DNA of 25,925 nucleotides from Patescibacteria group bacterium UBA3291 (GTDB lineage Bacteria; Patescibacteriota; Gracilibacteria; Absconditabacterales; Absconditicoccaceae), in the NCBI GenBank assembly GCA_002361595.1, contig DETJ01000053.1, positions 1-25,925 of the forward strand, written 5' to 3'. Shown here one piece after another: positions 1 through 9,406 of the stretch. The position numbers and the translations under genes are program-made. Under the pieces are notes generated by a model. It had not been told where the DNA came from. It worked only from the letters and a program-made list of their open reading frames with translations, and ran no database searches. Each line of letters opens with the position of its first letter. Position 1 is the stretch's first letter.

Positions 1-22
1 ATTTCTGACTTCTTTCAAGTGG

Positions 23-96
23 AGCGGGTGACGGGGCTCGAACCCGCAACAGTCTGCTTGGAAGGCAGGAACTCTAGCCAATTGAGTTACACCCGC
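23..96 (-). tRNA. tRNA-Gly (anticodon UCC)
   Basis: A complete cloverleaf reads on the minus strand. The acceptor arms GCGGGTG (96-90) and CACCCGC (30-24) pair over 7 bp with discriminator U at 23. The T-arm holds the canonical GGTTCGAGCC and the anticodon loop is CTTCCAA, giving UCC, which reads GGA/GGG. No CCA is encoded. It is not the UCA-anticodon glycine tRNA needed to read UGA, and I found no such tRNA here. It lies outside the inferred attL, so it is probably host chromosome. Confidence 0.9.
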
Positions 97-157
97 ATCC
101 CCACTCGAACGAAAAACTTATACTTTTTTTCTCTCCATTTTCAAGAGAAACTTTATT

Positions 158-199
158 TGGGCGTGGCTGGGTTCGAACCAGCGACCTTTAGGTTTTTCA
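158..199 (-). other. Truncated tRNA 3' half, candidate attL of the prophage
   Basis: On the minus strand only the 3' half of a tRNA is present: part of an anticodon loop (TGAAAA, suggesting GAA = Phe), the stem ACCTA, a variable region, the T-arm GCTGG-TTCGAAC-CCAGC (182-166) and the acceptor strand CACGCCC with discriminator A. The matching 5' acceptor GGGCGTG and the D-arm are missing, and sequence above about 200 is unlike a tRNA. A tRNA 3' end beside an integrase gene is the classic leftover of tRNA-targeted integration, with the intact tRNA re-formed at the far end. The variable region appears one base longer than usual, so the Phe identity is tentative. Confidence 0.65.
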
Positions 200-441
200 C
201 GCTCAAATAGCCTACCAAAAATCGTAAGTAATCAATTTTCAACTAGCTATATATTTGACTGATGAGATTATAAATAACCAAACATCAATTTCAACCCTTT
301 TTTGAGTGAGCCATTTTATCAAGCCAGAATTACCCCTTTTCAACTACCAACACTCAAAAAAGTTTTAGGGATAGATTTTCAGATACCCCCTTAAACTTTC
401 GGAAATCATAGTTTCACACCACCCCACTATTTTTAAAAGAA
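200..441. other. Non-coding left-end region between attL and integrase terminator
   Basis: No gene is visible in either code. The region has pyrimidine-rich stretches and one perfect 11-bp inverted repeat, TTTTTTGAGTG at 298-308 and CACTCAAAAAA at 351-361, separated by 42 bases. Its position between attL and int would suit integrase or excisionase arm-type binding sites, but that is inference from location only. Confidence 0.4.
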
Positions 442-465
442 AAACCCTGATGAAAACCAGGGTTT
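442..465 (-). terminator. Intrinsic terminator of the integrase gene
   Basis: AAACCCTG (442-449) and CAGGGTTT (458-465) form an 8-bp stem with an 8-base loop. On the minus strand it is followed by TTTTTCTTTT, so it ends transcription of the integrase whose stop lies at 486-488. The plus side is also T-rich and it may act in both directions. Confidence 0.7.
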
Positions 466-485
466 ATATTCTTTTTTAATTAATT

Positions 486-1448
486 CTAAGCAAATAAATT
501 TTTATGCCTTTCTTCTAAATTAGAAGCTAATACATGGCAATATCATTCAGTAGTACTCAGATTAGAATGTCATAAAAACTCTTGTATCTCTCTAATATTC
601 ACTCAAGCTTCTAATAATCTAGTAGCGAATGAATGTCTTAAAGAGTGACATGTAATCCTCTTTCAAATATTAAGTGCATCACTATATTTTTTCATCAATT
701 CACATATAGTAACTTTCTTTAAAGGTCTTCAGAATGTATATCATGAAACATGGGATATAAAGACATAATCAGAATCTTTTCATTTTAATCATGTCCATTC
801 AATTGGCTTTTTCCTTTCTTCTTCATATTCTGCTAACAACTCCTGAACTGAATCAGCAAAGAAAACCCAACGATCTTTATCTCATTTTCATGTAATTCTG
901 GCTTTTCATTTTTTTATATCACTTATCTTTAGAGATAACATTTCTGATAATCTCATTCAAGATGTGTATCATAATCTAACTAATAATTGAGATCTTAAAG
1001 CATTAATTCTATACTTTTCGATCTGCGGAATAATATTGTATAATTGTTCAAATTCTTCTTCAGTAAGGACATCCATTATCGGAGACTTAACTCTTTTTTG
1101 TTCTATCTTCTGATAATCTATTCCTATATTGAATATTGAATTCATATAACGTAAGAAGCTTTTCACCGCAGTAATCTTTGATTGGATTGTAGAGGGTGAA
1201 ATAAAAGGTTTAATAGAATAATACATCGATGTATGAGGAGTTTTAGTTTTATTCAACTGAGACATCCAATCTTCTATCATTTTCATAGAAATATCTTCAT
1301 CTCTAAGATTTGATACTCAGAGTCTATCTCTCATAAACTCCATGAACATCCTAAAATCGGCAGTATAATTTTTAATAGTGTATTGTGAATAGCGGTGGTT
1401 AACTAATCGAGAAGCCCATCCCGTAACCAAAGTATTTGTGAGTTCCAT
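486..1448 (-). CDS. int: Tyrosine recombinase / phage integrase (code 25)
   Basis: A 320-residue site-specific recombinase that would catalyse integration at the adjacent tRNA end. It needs TGA = Gly: the standard code yields only a 105-residue fragment (969-1286). The N-terminal SAM-like core-binding domain covers roughly residues 1-100, with a typical YTIKNYTADFRMFMEF helix. The catalytic domain shows YTSGMRLSEMLSLK (first Arg), GKGDKDRW (beta-hairpin Lys), HSLRHSFATRLLEAG (H-x-x-R), FLGHSNLSTTE (L-G-H) and the nucleophile Tyr in EGYCHV, so all active-site residues are present. The start at 1446-1448 was chosen because the core-binding domain begins there. Length is normal for the family. 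It is transcribed away from the structural genes and towards attL. Confidence 0.93.
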
Positions 1449-1593
1449 CTTTAAATAATAATAAGAAATAAATGAACTCGGGCATAGGGCTATTTATGTG
1501 CTGCTTAATTATAGGAGTTTGTAAGCCAAATTTCAACGCTTTTTTGTACTTTTTTTCTACAACCTCTTGATTTTGGATTTTTATCCTATACAA
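1399..1593 (-). CDS. Possible small protein upstream of integrase, unknown
   Basis: A 64-residue open frame that ends with TAA inside the 5' end of the integrase gene, overlapping it by 50 bases in another frame. The product is basic at the N-terminus, then hydrophobic and aromatic (FIYFLLLF, KYFGYGMGF). All its glycines use GGN although the phage mostly uses TGA, which argues against a phage gene. I see no motif pointing to excisionase or repressor. It may be a chance frame. Confidence 0.25.
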   Translation of the reverse strand: MYRIKIQNQEVVEKKYKKALKFGLQTPIIKQHINSPMPEFIYFLLLFKDGTHKYFGYGMGFSIS

Positions 1594-1712
1594 TATATCT
1601 GCACAATAAATGAGGTATTCCTAAACCTCCAAACCTGTACCCGATAGATTTTATCGTGGTTTTTTTCATTTTGGAAGAAATAAAATAAAATCGTTTTAAA
1701 ACTCTAATCTTC
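1594..1712. other. Non-coding gap upstream of the integrase region
   Basis: The divergent control region between the leftward integrase and the rightward genes should lie here. A small hairpin CGATA-GATTT-TATCG sits near 1642-1656, followed by a T-run. I could not recognise a promoter or operator with confidence, and no repressor gene is visible nearby. Confidence 0.3.
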
Positions 1713-1934
1713 ATGGTAATGGTATCTACTAACGAAAGAATATTACAGAACAGAGTAAACCAACTAAACGATCAATTATTCGATATGAAGATGCAAAATT
1801 TGAGGCTCAGGAAATATATTGATGTATTAGAAAATAAGTTATCAGATAAGGATACTGACTTATTAATTCTTCAAAATCAAATAAACTATTTACTGAGACG
1901 TAAAAGCCAAACTAAAAAACATAGGTTCTTTTAA
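1713..1934 (+). CDS. Small coiled-coil protein, unknown
   Basis: A 73-residue protein with heptad-like spacing of Leu, Ile and Val from about residue 8 to 62 (RILQNRVNQLNDQLFDMKMQ then LRLRKYIDVLENKL) and a basic tail ending KKHRFF. No domain is recognised. It contains no glycine, so the code cannot be judged. It is the first rightward gene after the integrase and could be a structural or regulatory small protein. An internal start two codons later (1719) is equally possible. Confidence 0.5.
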   Translation: MVMVSTNERILQNRVNQLNDQLFDMKMQNLRLRKYIDVLENKLSDKDTDLLILQNQINYLLRRKSQTKKHRFF

Positions 1935-2245
1935 GGCTTTTCTCATTTTGCACATTGTTTTCCCTTAAGGTTTGGAGTGGCAGGCCTCACCACTCGTTAT
2001 TCAATTGAACCTGCATACAACCTAATATTTCCATATCAGGATGTTGGCAAATTTAAATATCTAAATATTACAAAATTTTTCAATCTGATTTTGAAAAATG
2101 TACCCAAAAAAATGAGTGCCACTACTCCATGAGAATGATATCCAAATTAAATCAATGTATTTTTTGACAAAAAGATTATTACAGTTAAAAAGAAACGATA
2201 TTCAGACATAAACTTACAAAATTTTACATTTTTTGACAATTTATC
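1935..2245. promoter_or_regulatory. Intergenic control region before the ParB cluster
   Basis: About 310 bases without a gene. A hairpin GAGTGG (1975-1980)/CCACTC (1990-1995) has a 9-base loop and is followed closely by the 10-bp palindrome TTCAATTGAA (2000-2009), a possible operator. Two copies of TTTTTTGACAA (about 2161 and 2231) resemble -35 elements, but I see no convincing -10 at the right distance. The region probably drives the 2246-7342 gene block, but this is inferred from position. Confidence 0.35.
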
Positions 2246-2749
2246 ATGAAAATACAGAATATAGAAATATCAAAACTTATCCCTTATGAACTGAATAATA
2301 AGATACATGATGAAACTCAGATTCAGAGAATTGCTAATTCTATAAAGGAATTCTGATTCACTCAGCCAATAGTTATTGATAAAACAAATATTGTAGTTAT
2401 TTGACATTGAAGGTTAGAAGCTGCAAAAAGATTATGACTAAAAGAAGTCCCTTGTATCATAAAGGATGATTTATCAGATATCCAGATTAAAAAACTCAGA
2501 TTTTGGGACAATAAATTAAATGAATCAGAATGGAATATTGAAAATCTCAAGTTAGATTTAATGGATTTAGATGATATGAATTTATGAGATTTAGAATTCT
2601 CAGTTGAAGAGATCATATGAGAATCAGATTCTCCTGTTCATGAGAAATGATGATTTGAAAATAAAGAATACTGAGTAAATGATCTATGAACATTTGAGCA
2701 TAAATGCCCAAAGTGCTGATTTGAATTTAATTCATCTGATGAAAACTAA
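2246..2749 (+). CDS. ParB-like nuclease-domain protein with C-terminal zinc ribbon (code 25)
   Basis: A 167-residue ParB N-terminal domain protein. It shows the N-terminal strand LIPYELNNKIHD, the helix IANSIKEFGFTQPIVID, and the signature GHGRLEAAKRLGLKEVPC, in which three glycines are TGA. The C-terminus ends in a small zinc-binding module, HKCPKCGFEF. Phage proteins of this type often accompany DNA methyltransferases and are thought to be DNA-binding, CTPase-like or nuclease proteins rather than plasmid partition factors. It overlaps the methyltransferase start (TAATG), so the two are translationally coupled. A paralogue lies at 4664-5188. Confidence 0.88.
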
Positions 2750-3804
2750 TGGATTATAAACGAAATTTATCAGATTTAAATAACGTGAAAAAAAACTGAT
2801 ATAAAGTTTTTTCATGTTTTTCCTGCTGATGATGAAGCTCCATGTGATATAAAAATGCCTGATATGATGTGATATGAACATGTGAAATAGACCCGCAAAT
2901 GCACAATATCTACATCAAAAACTTTGGTAAATGATACAACTATTTAATGGGAGTACAGGATTTTAAAAATATTCCTGATAGTGAATTACCTTCAGATTTA
3001 TTTGATATTGATTTATTAGACTGATCCCCACCCTGCTCTACTTTTTCAATGGCATGATTAAGAGAAAAAGCCCGATGAAAAGAAAAGATATTCAGAGAAG
3101 GACAAGCCAAACAAGTCCTATCAGATTTATTTTTTGATTATTTAGATATTGTAGAAAAATTACATCCTAAAGTGGTAATTGCTGAAAATGTTAAATGAAT
3201 GCTTAAATGAAATGCTAGGTGATATTTAAAGTTAGTATTTGAAAGATTCAATGAGTTATGATACAATGTTCAATTATTCCTGCTAAATTGAGCTACCATG
3301 TGATTACCACAAAAAAGGGAGCGTGTATTTTTTACTGCATATAGAAAAGAATTCTGATTACCAAAACTCAGATTAGACTTTAATGAGAAACCAATTTTGT
3401 TTAAAAACATCAAAGATAAATCATGAAAGATTGATAGACCTGTTCCTAAATCAATAGCTATAAGAATCAAATATGCGAAATATTGAGATTCAGATTTATC
3501 AGTTGCTGATAAGAGATATAGATGAAAAATATCATTCTTCAATGATTCATGGATTTATGATGATAGAGTTTGTCCAACCATTACAGCCCATGATAGTAAT
3601 CTTGTTTGGTGAGAAAATAGATTCTTAAATAATTCTGAGTTAATATTAGCCTGATCTTTTCCTCAAGATTATAACTTCTGAAATGTTCAACCAACATATC
3701 TAATCTGAATGTCTGTACCACCATTAATGATGTATAAGCTAAGTAATGAAATCAAAAAGCAACGATTAGATTTAATTTATAAAGCATCAAAATGAGCAGA
3801 ATAA
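2749..3804 (+). CDS. DNA (cytosine-5-)methyltransferase (code 25)
   Basis: A 351-residue C5 cytosine methyltransferase using S-adenosylmethionine. Motif I is FSCFSCGGGSSMGY at about residues 21-34 (three consecutive TGA glycines). Motif IV is GSPPCSTFS with catalytic Cys96. Motif VI is AENVKG with Glu146. Motif VIII is QKRERVFF at 188-195. A target-recognition region lies around 230-300, and a late motif, PTYLIGMSVPP, sits near the end. The protein is complete. It probably marks phage DNA against host restriction; no cognate endonuclease is visible. It overlaps both its upstream ParB-like gene and the downstream radical SAM gene. Confidence 0.93.
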
Positions 3805-4634
3805 AAAAGTTTTGAGCTCTTTATAATACAGTCTGATGATGAGAATGAGAAAAGTGTTTATATCCATCAAGGTTGGACACATATGGACAATGATGTTCTC
3901 ATAACTGCTCATATTGTTATGCAAGAGCTCTCCTAGATTTTAGAGGGTTATGGCATCCGAATAATCCAAAGTTTATAGACTTAAAAGAAGCATATAGAAT
4001 CATCGCTACAGAGATTCCAAAATGACAAATTACAAGACTTTGATGAATGACTGATTGTTTTCAGCCTGTAGAAAAGGTTCATAAAATAACCTATAATGTG
4101 CTTAAAGCATTCAAAGCATGTAAAAAACCATATCTCATTGTTACAAAATCAGATTTAATAGCTACTGATGAATATATTCAAGTATTAGATAAAGACCTTG
4201 CCCACATTCAGGTAACTATTACATCAACAAATGATGAATTAGCAGCAACATATGAACATGCTACAAGACCTTCTGATAGAATCAAAGCTATTGAGAAACT
4301 TTGGAAATTATGATTTGATGTTCAAATTAGATTATCTCCTTACATCCCTCCATATATAGAGACAAGCAAAATCAATGATATTAAATGTGATAAAATCATT
4401 GTTGAATTCTTACGTGTAAATCATCGGATTCAGCAACGATTCAAAATAGACTACTCAGATTATACTCATTCAGAATGATGATATCTACATTTACCATTAG
4501 ATAAGAAAATACAGCTAATCAGCAAAATCAAAAAGCCTCAGATTTCTGTATGTGAAGATGTAGATTTACATTACAAATACCGAAAAGAAAACTTTAATTT
4601 TAATCCTGAGGATTGCTGCAATCTCAGAAAATAA
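3792..4634 (+). CDS. Radical SAM protein, SPL-like family (code 25)
   Basis: A 280-residue radical SAM enzyme. The 4Fe-4S motif C-SHN-C-SY-C (CX3CX2C; Cys35, Cys39, Cys42) is preceded by a GQGCSHNC context typical of the spore photoproduct lyase-like group found in phages and many bacteria. Also visible are GGMTDCFQP, which fits the SAM-binding GGE-like region, and TSTNDELAATYEHATRPSDRI, the usual late-barrel segment of this group. Its substrate is unknown; DNA repair or nucleic-acid modification is the common guess for phage copies. It overlaps the methyltransferase end by 13 bases and so is in the same operon. Confidence 0.85.
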
Positions 4635-4663
4635 TCAGATTTTTATTTATTATTTTTAAAGAT

Positions 4664-5188
4664 ATGAAGATTATAGAAACAGATATTAATAAATTAGTTC
4701 CATATGAATTTAATAATAAAATTCATGATGAAACACAAATAAACCGTATAGCAAATTCTATCAAAGAATTCTGATTTACTCAGCCAATAGTAATTGATAA
4801 AAACAATGTAGTTATCATTGGACATTGAAGATTAGAATCAGCCAAAAAGTTATGATTAGAAAAAGTTCCATGTGTAATATTGGATGAATTATCAGATAAA
4901 CAAATTCAGAAATTAAGGATATTGGATAATAAGCTTAATGAATCAGAATACGATTTAGCAAATCTAAAAATGGAATTAGATTCTTTATGAGAATTTAATT
5001 TTTGAGATTTAGAATTATCTATTCATGATTTATTCCCTGAGTTTGATGTGCCTGAGTTTGATCCAGATGAATTTGAATGAAAAGAAAAGGAAAAGAAACT
5101 AAGTGTAACTGTTTATGTAGATGATGAAGAACAATTAGAAACATTAAAAAATGATTTAAGTGATTTATGATATACTAATTACAAATAA
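4664..5188 (+). CDS. Second ParB-like nuclease-domain protein (code 25)
   Basis: A 174-residue paralogue of the 2246-2749 protein. It keeps LVPYEFNNKIHDETQI, IANSIKEFGFTQPIVID, GHGRLESAKKLGLEKVPC and KLNESEYDLANLK. Instead of the zinc ribbon it carries an acidic linker (FDVPEFDPDEFEG) and a C-terminal beta segment, KLSVTVYVDDEEQLETL, seen in other phage ParB-like proteins. The N-terminal halves are close enough to indicate duplication. It lies directly before small terminase, so it may act on DNA during packaging or on the modification state of DNA. Confidence 0.87.
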
Positions 5189-5190
5189 TT

Positions 5191-5652
5191 ATGGCTAAGC
5201 AAAAGTATGATTGGTATAAGCTCAAGCTGGAATTCTTTCAGTCTGATTTTGATGATGTTAAGTGATTTTTGAGTGAATTATGAGTGAATTATACAACAGG
5301 CTGAGTTGCTAAGCATACAAGATGATGGACAAAAGAAAAACAGGAATATAATCAAAAGATTACACAAAGAGCCTTAGAGAATGCTCTAAAAAAACAAGCT
5401 AAGGAGTTAGAAATCCCTATGGATCAATTATCTAAAGCTAAAAAGAATGCTGTTATTAAAGCAATTAATGTGATGATGGAGGATAAATTATCAATGGCTG
5501 ATTCAGAAAGGATTATCAGAATATTGCGTACTGAAATGTGATTACCTAATACATATTCAAGAAATGAAAACATCAATGAAGAAAGACAAGAACTTAATCA
5601 GGATGATAAAGATTTAATTGATGAATATTTCAGAGAAAAGAAATGAAAATAA
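5191..5652 (+). CDS. terS: Terminase small subunit (code 25)
   Basis: A 153-residue protein directly before and overlapping the large terminase. The N-terminal part has a helix-turn-helix-like stretch (VKGFLSELGVNYTTGGVAKHTRGW) and the middle is helical (ENALKKQAKELEIPMDQL and onward), as expected for a DNA-recognition subunit that forms a ring and feeds the packaging motor. The C-terminus is acidic then basic (DEYFREKKGK). The assignment rests mostly on position and architecture. Confidence 0.75.
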
Positions 5653-7097
5653 ATGAGCTTATCAAATATAATCAAGTAGCAAGGAAATATTATTACAGCA
5701 AAGATTTCTTTTGATTTTGCCGTAACTATTTTAGAGAATATTTCACTTTTACCACTCCTGAATGTTTGATAAAAATCTATGATGCTTTAGAAGAATGAAA
5801 AAATGTTTTTATTGAATGATTCAGATGATGTGCAAAAACAACTATTACTCAAATGTATGTGGCATGGTGCATAGCCAATAAATTTAGAAGAAATATAATG
5901 TGGTATTCTCAAACAATAGATAATGCTACTGAGAATTTAACATACATTGCTAACTCATTTATTTGAGATACTGAATCATGATGAAGATTTGTTAGAGATT
6001 ATTGAAATCTTTATTACCCTGAAACGATTATAAAACAGGGGCAAAAAAAGATGAAAAGAGTAGATAAGTTCGTTACTGAAAATGAATGTTACGTTAGAGC
6101 TATGTCATTATGAACATCTCCCAGATGAAAAAATTTTACTGCCTCTGATTGAAAATTTAGACCAGACTTACTGGTCTTTGATGATGTTGATACAATAGCA
6201 TCATGTCAAAGCAAAAAAAAGATAGATAAAAACTTTGAATTCTTATTAAATGAAGTTCTTTGATGAACTACATCAGCAACTCAAATGATATTTCTTTGAA
6301 ATACAATTTATGAAGATTGATTAGTTCCCAGATTCAGAGAACACATAAAGAACGATAAGAATTGGCTATCAATCAGAATCCCAATTTATGATAATGATAA
6401 AATTGTTTGGGATAGATTTGTAGCAACTGATGAAGAAGCATTAAAATTAAATGTATGAATCAAGGAAAGTAACAAAAAATATACATCATTAGAAACTGAA
6501 AAAAGAAGATTATGAACAATATCTTTTAATCAGAATTATATGCTGATTCCTTATGTATTGGGGCAACATATTATAACAAGAGATATGATTCAATATGATA
6601 GCAACTGCTTATCATATACTTTTGATAGGATCGTTATTTGAGTAGATCCTGCAATATCTACTAAAGAATGAGCAGATAATTTTGCTATTTCAGTTGTATG
6701 ATATTTATGAGAAAGAAGGTATGTATTAGAGTGTATAGCATTAAACTGAAAAGAAAAAGATATCTGAAATGCCACAAGTATTGTTAAATCTCTATACAAA
6801 AAATGGAATGCTAATTTGGTTGTAGTTGAAACTGTAGCTTATCAAGCTGTATTAAAAACAGTATTTCAGAATATGTGATTAGCTGTAGAAGAAATCAAAA
6901 CATCAAAGGATAAGAGAACAAGATTAATGGAAAAACAGATATTATTTGAAAATCATAGAGTTTATTTCTATCCAAAAACTACTGAAGAATTAGTTGATGA
7001 ATTACTCATATTTCCAAACTGAGAACATGATGATAGAATTGATTCTTTGTTATTTGCCCTAAAAGATTTACCTGATATAAACATTTATTTCATATAA
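5643..7097 (+). CDS. terL: Terminase large subunit (code 25)
   Basis: A 484-residue packaging ATPase-nuclease. Walker A GFRGCAKTT is at residues 59-67, with both loop glycines encoded by TGA. Walker B LLVFDDVD is at 176-183. A coupling-type motif FLGN follows at 217-220. The RNase H-like nuclease domain begins at VIGVDPAIS (Asp335), and a late acidic site is EHDDRIDS near residue 460. The ATG inside the end of terS was chosen because the next ATG (5653) is in a different frame and meets a TAG at once. Complete and normal in length. Confidence 0.95.
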
Positions 7098-7105
7098 AAA
7101 GCTTT

Positions 7106-7342
7106 ATGGTTTGATATATTACTCCAGAATATCGAGAACCTAAACCTCCTATATGATGGCCATTATGAAAAATGGAGCTTTTTTACAAACAATCATTTAG
7201 AATGCAATGTTTCATTTATCTGAAATATAGAGAAAATTGGCCAAAAAGATGGATAAAAAAATATCTGTTTATTGTATGAGAAACCACTTATTACAGATAT
7301 GATCGTAAAGCTAAAGCTATAGTAAAAGAGGCTTTTTGATAA
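7106..7342 (+). CDS. Small basic protein downstream of terL, unknown (code 25)
   Basis: A 78-residue protein with five TGA glycines (VGYI, IGWPLGK, VGETTYY, AFG), so it is a native code-25 gene. It is rich in Tyr, Lys, Arg and Trp (KYRENWPKRWIKKYLF) and has no transmembrane segment or known motif. It starts 8 bases after terL and would be co-transcribed with it. Position suggests a packaging accessory or nucleic-acid-binding role, but nothing in the sequence proves it. Confidence 0.65.
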
Positions 7343-7343
7343 C

Positions 7344-7363
7344 AAAAATTTTGTGAAATTTTT
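7344..7363 (+). terminator. Weak AT-only hairpin after the terL operon
   Basis: AAAAATTT (7344-7351), loop TGTG, AAATTTTT (7356-7363) forms a perfect 8-bp stem two bases after the last stop. The stem has no GC pairs, so termination would be weak. A second inverted repeat, CTATATTT/AAATATAG, lies at about 7388-7418, just before the first cargo leader. Confidence 0.4.
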
Positions 7364-7420
7364 CTCTTGAATCAGAATATGAAAAGTCTATATTTAACGT
7401 TACGCGTTTGAAATATAGAG

Positions 7421-7591
7421 AGTAATTTTCTTTAGAAGAAGATGAAATCCGAAGTGTGATGACTTCGTTACTCAACATCCGAAGAGAAGAAACTTCGTAA
7501 AAAAACGACTAGTAGTAAGGTACTAGAAACCTCTCCAAAATCTTCCTTACAAAGATTAGGAATCAACAAAACAAAAAAAATTAACAAATTT
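7421..7591 (+). promoter_or_regulatory. Cargo leader copy 1: structured 5' region with hairpins and pseudoknot
   Basis: One of three copies of a leader placed directly before each Bacteroidota-type lipoprotein gene. Hairpin 1 is CGAAGT (7450-7455)/ACTTCG (7462-7467) with loop GTGATG. Hairpin 2 is CGAAG (7480-7484)/CTTCG (7493-7497). The loop bases GATG can pair with CATC at 7476-7479. Hairpin 3 is CTAGTA (7509-7514)/TACTAG (7521-7526), and its whole loop GTAAGG can pair with CCTTAC at 7545-7550, an H-type pseudoknot. An A-rich stretch without Shine-Dalgarno precedes the ATG, as is usual in Bacteroidota. Confidence 0.75.
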
Positions 7592-8305
7592 ATGAAAAAG
7601 TTAGAAAAGATTTTCTTTTCAATGATCGCAATGATCATGCTAGTGGCTGTTGGAAGTGTCTTCACTTCATGTACTAACGACGATGACGATTTCCCCGTGA
7701 CGGCACATGAGACACAGCTGGATCAGGCTCTCGACCAGGACACTGTGGCTTCTATGACTAGGAGCACATTATCATCGGGTAGTGTATCAACAACCTACAA
7801 ATACCGCTACTATACTGCTTATAAAAGAGCTTCGAATAACTTCTCGAGCGCTGCTCAGAATTGGCCCATCGCACTTGTGTTTTACACTGTATATGATGCA
7901 ACTTTTGATGCGTATTATAAGTATAATTACAATAGTATGCAAGATTCTCGTTTGGATGAATTCTGTAATCATTCTACATTTAGTGGTAGCACTCTCTTTA
8001 GGAGCTTTAGTACGCTGTCGAGTTTTAAAGGTACCATTTCGCGCTATATAACCAATACTGAAAAGCCCGCCGCCATTACTATTAAGGATATTTATGGCAA
8101 CTATAATGGACTTATTGTATGGGATTATACATCAACTGGCGTCACTGTTACAAAAATATCCATCACGCCAACGACTATATATACGAACAATACCTTCATT
8201 TCGCTGACATGGAGCGACCTTTATTCAAAAGCGCTAGCAGCAAGCAACATTGGTGTTGCAAATGTTGCATTTATGACTAATAATACAGATGATTTGGATT
8301 TATAA
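7592..8305 (+). CDS. Bacteroidota-type surface lipoprotein, cargo 1 (standard-code gene), unknown function
   Basis: A 237-residue predicted lipoprotein. The signal peptide runs to a lipobox with Cys27 (VFTSC), followed by the acidic stretch TNDDDD, which matches the lipoprotein export signal that sends Bacteroidota lipoproteins to the cell surface. A Thr-Arg pair at 56-57 resembles the propeptide boundary of Bacteroidales fimbrillin-like proteins. The mature part is rich in Tyr, Ser and Thr, looks mostly beta, and matches no family I recognise. All glycines use GGN, none uses TGA, and codons such as GCC, CGC and CTG are commoner than in neighbours, which indicates foreign origin. It stops at TAA. 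It has its own leader and terminator. Confidence 0.85.
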   Translation: MKKLEKIFFSMIAMIMLVAVGSVFTSCTNDDDDFPVTAHETQLDQALDQDTVASMTRSTLSSGSVSTTYKYRYYTAYKRASNNFSSAAQNWPIALVFYTVYDATFDAYYKYNYNSMQDSRLDEFCNHSTFSGSTLFRSFSTLSSFKGTISRYITNTEKPAAITIKDIYGNYNGLIVWDYTSTGVTVTKISITPTTIYTNNTFISLTWSDLYSKALAASNIGVANVAFMTNNTDDLDL

Positions 8306-8329
8306 TCAAATCTCTTGTTAAGTTATTAT

Positions 8330-8356
8330 GGGAGGAGATTTTGGTTATCTCCTCCC
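8330..8356 (+). terminator. Terminator of cargo gene 1
   Basis: GGGAGGAGAT (8330-8339), loop TTTGGTT, ATCTCCTCCC (8347-8356) forms a perfect 10-bp stem followed by GTTTATTCTTTTT. It closes the cargo unit before the next, code-25 gene. Confidence 0.85.
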
Positions 8357-8388
8357 GTTTATTCTTTTTAGATAATAAAATTAATATC

Positions 8389-9282
8389 ATGTTCTCATTA
8401 ATCTTAAAAATACTATTTAGTTATGTTGTTTTTTTTTCTAGTATATGGGAGAATAATATAGAGGTTGAAGATTATCATTGAGATATTCTTTATTCTTGAG
8501 TAATGAGTAATGATGAGCGATTAAAAATTACATGATTAAAAAATAAAAATATAAAGTTATTGAGAGATATTGACATGTATCCAGATCTTACAAGATATTC
8601 TTATAATATTATTAATCTTAAAAACTATCCTTTTTCTATATTAATTCCCAATGCTGTACTTTCCAATAGCGAAAAAGAATACTGTATTGAATCAAAGCAA
8701 TGTATAACAAATGTTTCATTGAAAGAAATTACATATGATTCTTCTACATATCCTGCAAATTACAAATGGCATAAAACAGCATTAAAAGTATCTTCTTATA
8801 TTCGTGGAGATTATCTTTGAGATATAGAAATTACCGAAAATAATCTTAATTGAAAATCTTTTGAAGAAATAATGGAAGAAAACGCTAAACATTGGGAAAA
8901 TACATCGGAAGAACGCTTTTTAAAAATCAATCTTGCTTTATATTATGATAATGAATGAAACCTTTTCTTTGATAAAGAAAGTGCTCCCCTTTACTATGAA
9001 ATGTTACTTAAAGCTTGAAATAAAATTTCCCCTCTTACAGAGGATAAAACTAATTTGAATAAATGGTATTTATGATATTGAAAGAATTTCCAACAAGCTA
9101 TTAAAGAATGAAATGCTAAATTAATAAATGCAGTTTGAGCTGATTTTATACGACTATCATCTAATCCTGATAAGTACTATGTAATTTATAATACAAATAT
9201 AATACCAGATAAAACTAACATGATTCGTGTAGTTGATTTATATAATGAAGATTGAACTTCTCCTTTTATTGAAAATAATTAA
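8389..9282 (+). CDS. Secreted or membrane-anchored protein of cargo island 1, unknown (code 25)
   Basis: A 297-residue protein with many TGA glycines, so it belongs to the phage or host code. Residues 1-20 (MFSLILKILFSYVVFFSSIW) form a hydrophobic signal peptide or anchor with no lipobox Cys. The rest is soluble, with a Cys pair around residues 98-105 (EYCIESKQC) that could form a disulphide outside the membrane. A central acidic helical stretch (SFEEIMEENAKHWENTSEE) and a C-terminal beta-like part follow. I do not recognise a family. It stands alone between two terminators, in the manner of a phage moron, and may be expressed in the lysogen. Confidence 0.8.
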
Positions 9283-9307
9283 TCATACTAATATAAATAT
9301 TTTATTT

Positions 9308-9346
9308 AAAACTATTCAAATTGGAGTCATTTGTACTCCAATTTTT
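9308..9346 (+). repeat. Intergenic repeat copy 1 with terminator
   Basis: The 20-base element AAAACTATTCAAATTGGAGT (9308-9327) recurs at 20068 and 23914. Its last bases form the 5' arm of a hairpin, ATTGGAGT (9320-9327)/ACTCCAAT (9335-9342), followed by a T-run, so it ends the cargo island. All three copies lie 60-80 bases upstream of the next tail operon's start codon. Confidence 0.8.
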
Positions 9347-9406
9347 GATTATAGAAAAGAATAAGAAATAATAAGGGCATAAATTTATATCATAACTGAT
9401 TGATTT

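Noticed and set aside
19..210. Open frame of 63 residues on the plus strand at the left end
   Set aside because: It lies across the antisense of tRNA-Gly and the tRNA remnant (GLEPATV and GFEPATF are the usual antisense-tRNA peptides), so it is not a gene.
1449..2245. Phage repressor or excisionase in the control region
   Set aside because: I searched both strands with TGA = Gly and found no helix-turn-helix protein there; only the small coiled-coil gene is supportable.
3792..4634. Standard-code frame at 4047-4313 as a separate 88-residue protein
   Set aside because: It is an in-frame internal part of the radical SAM gene bounded by TGA glycines.
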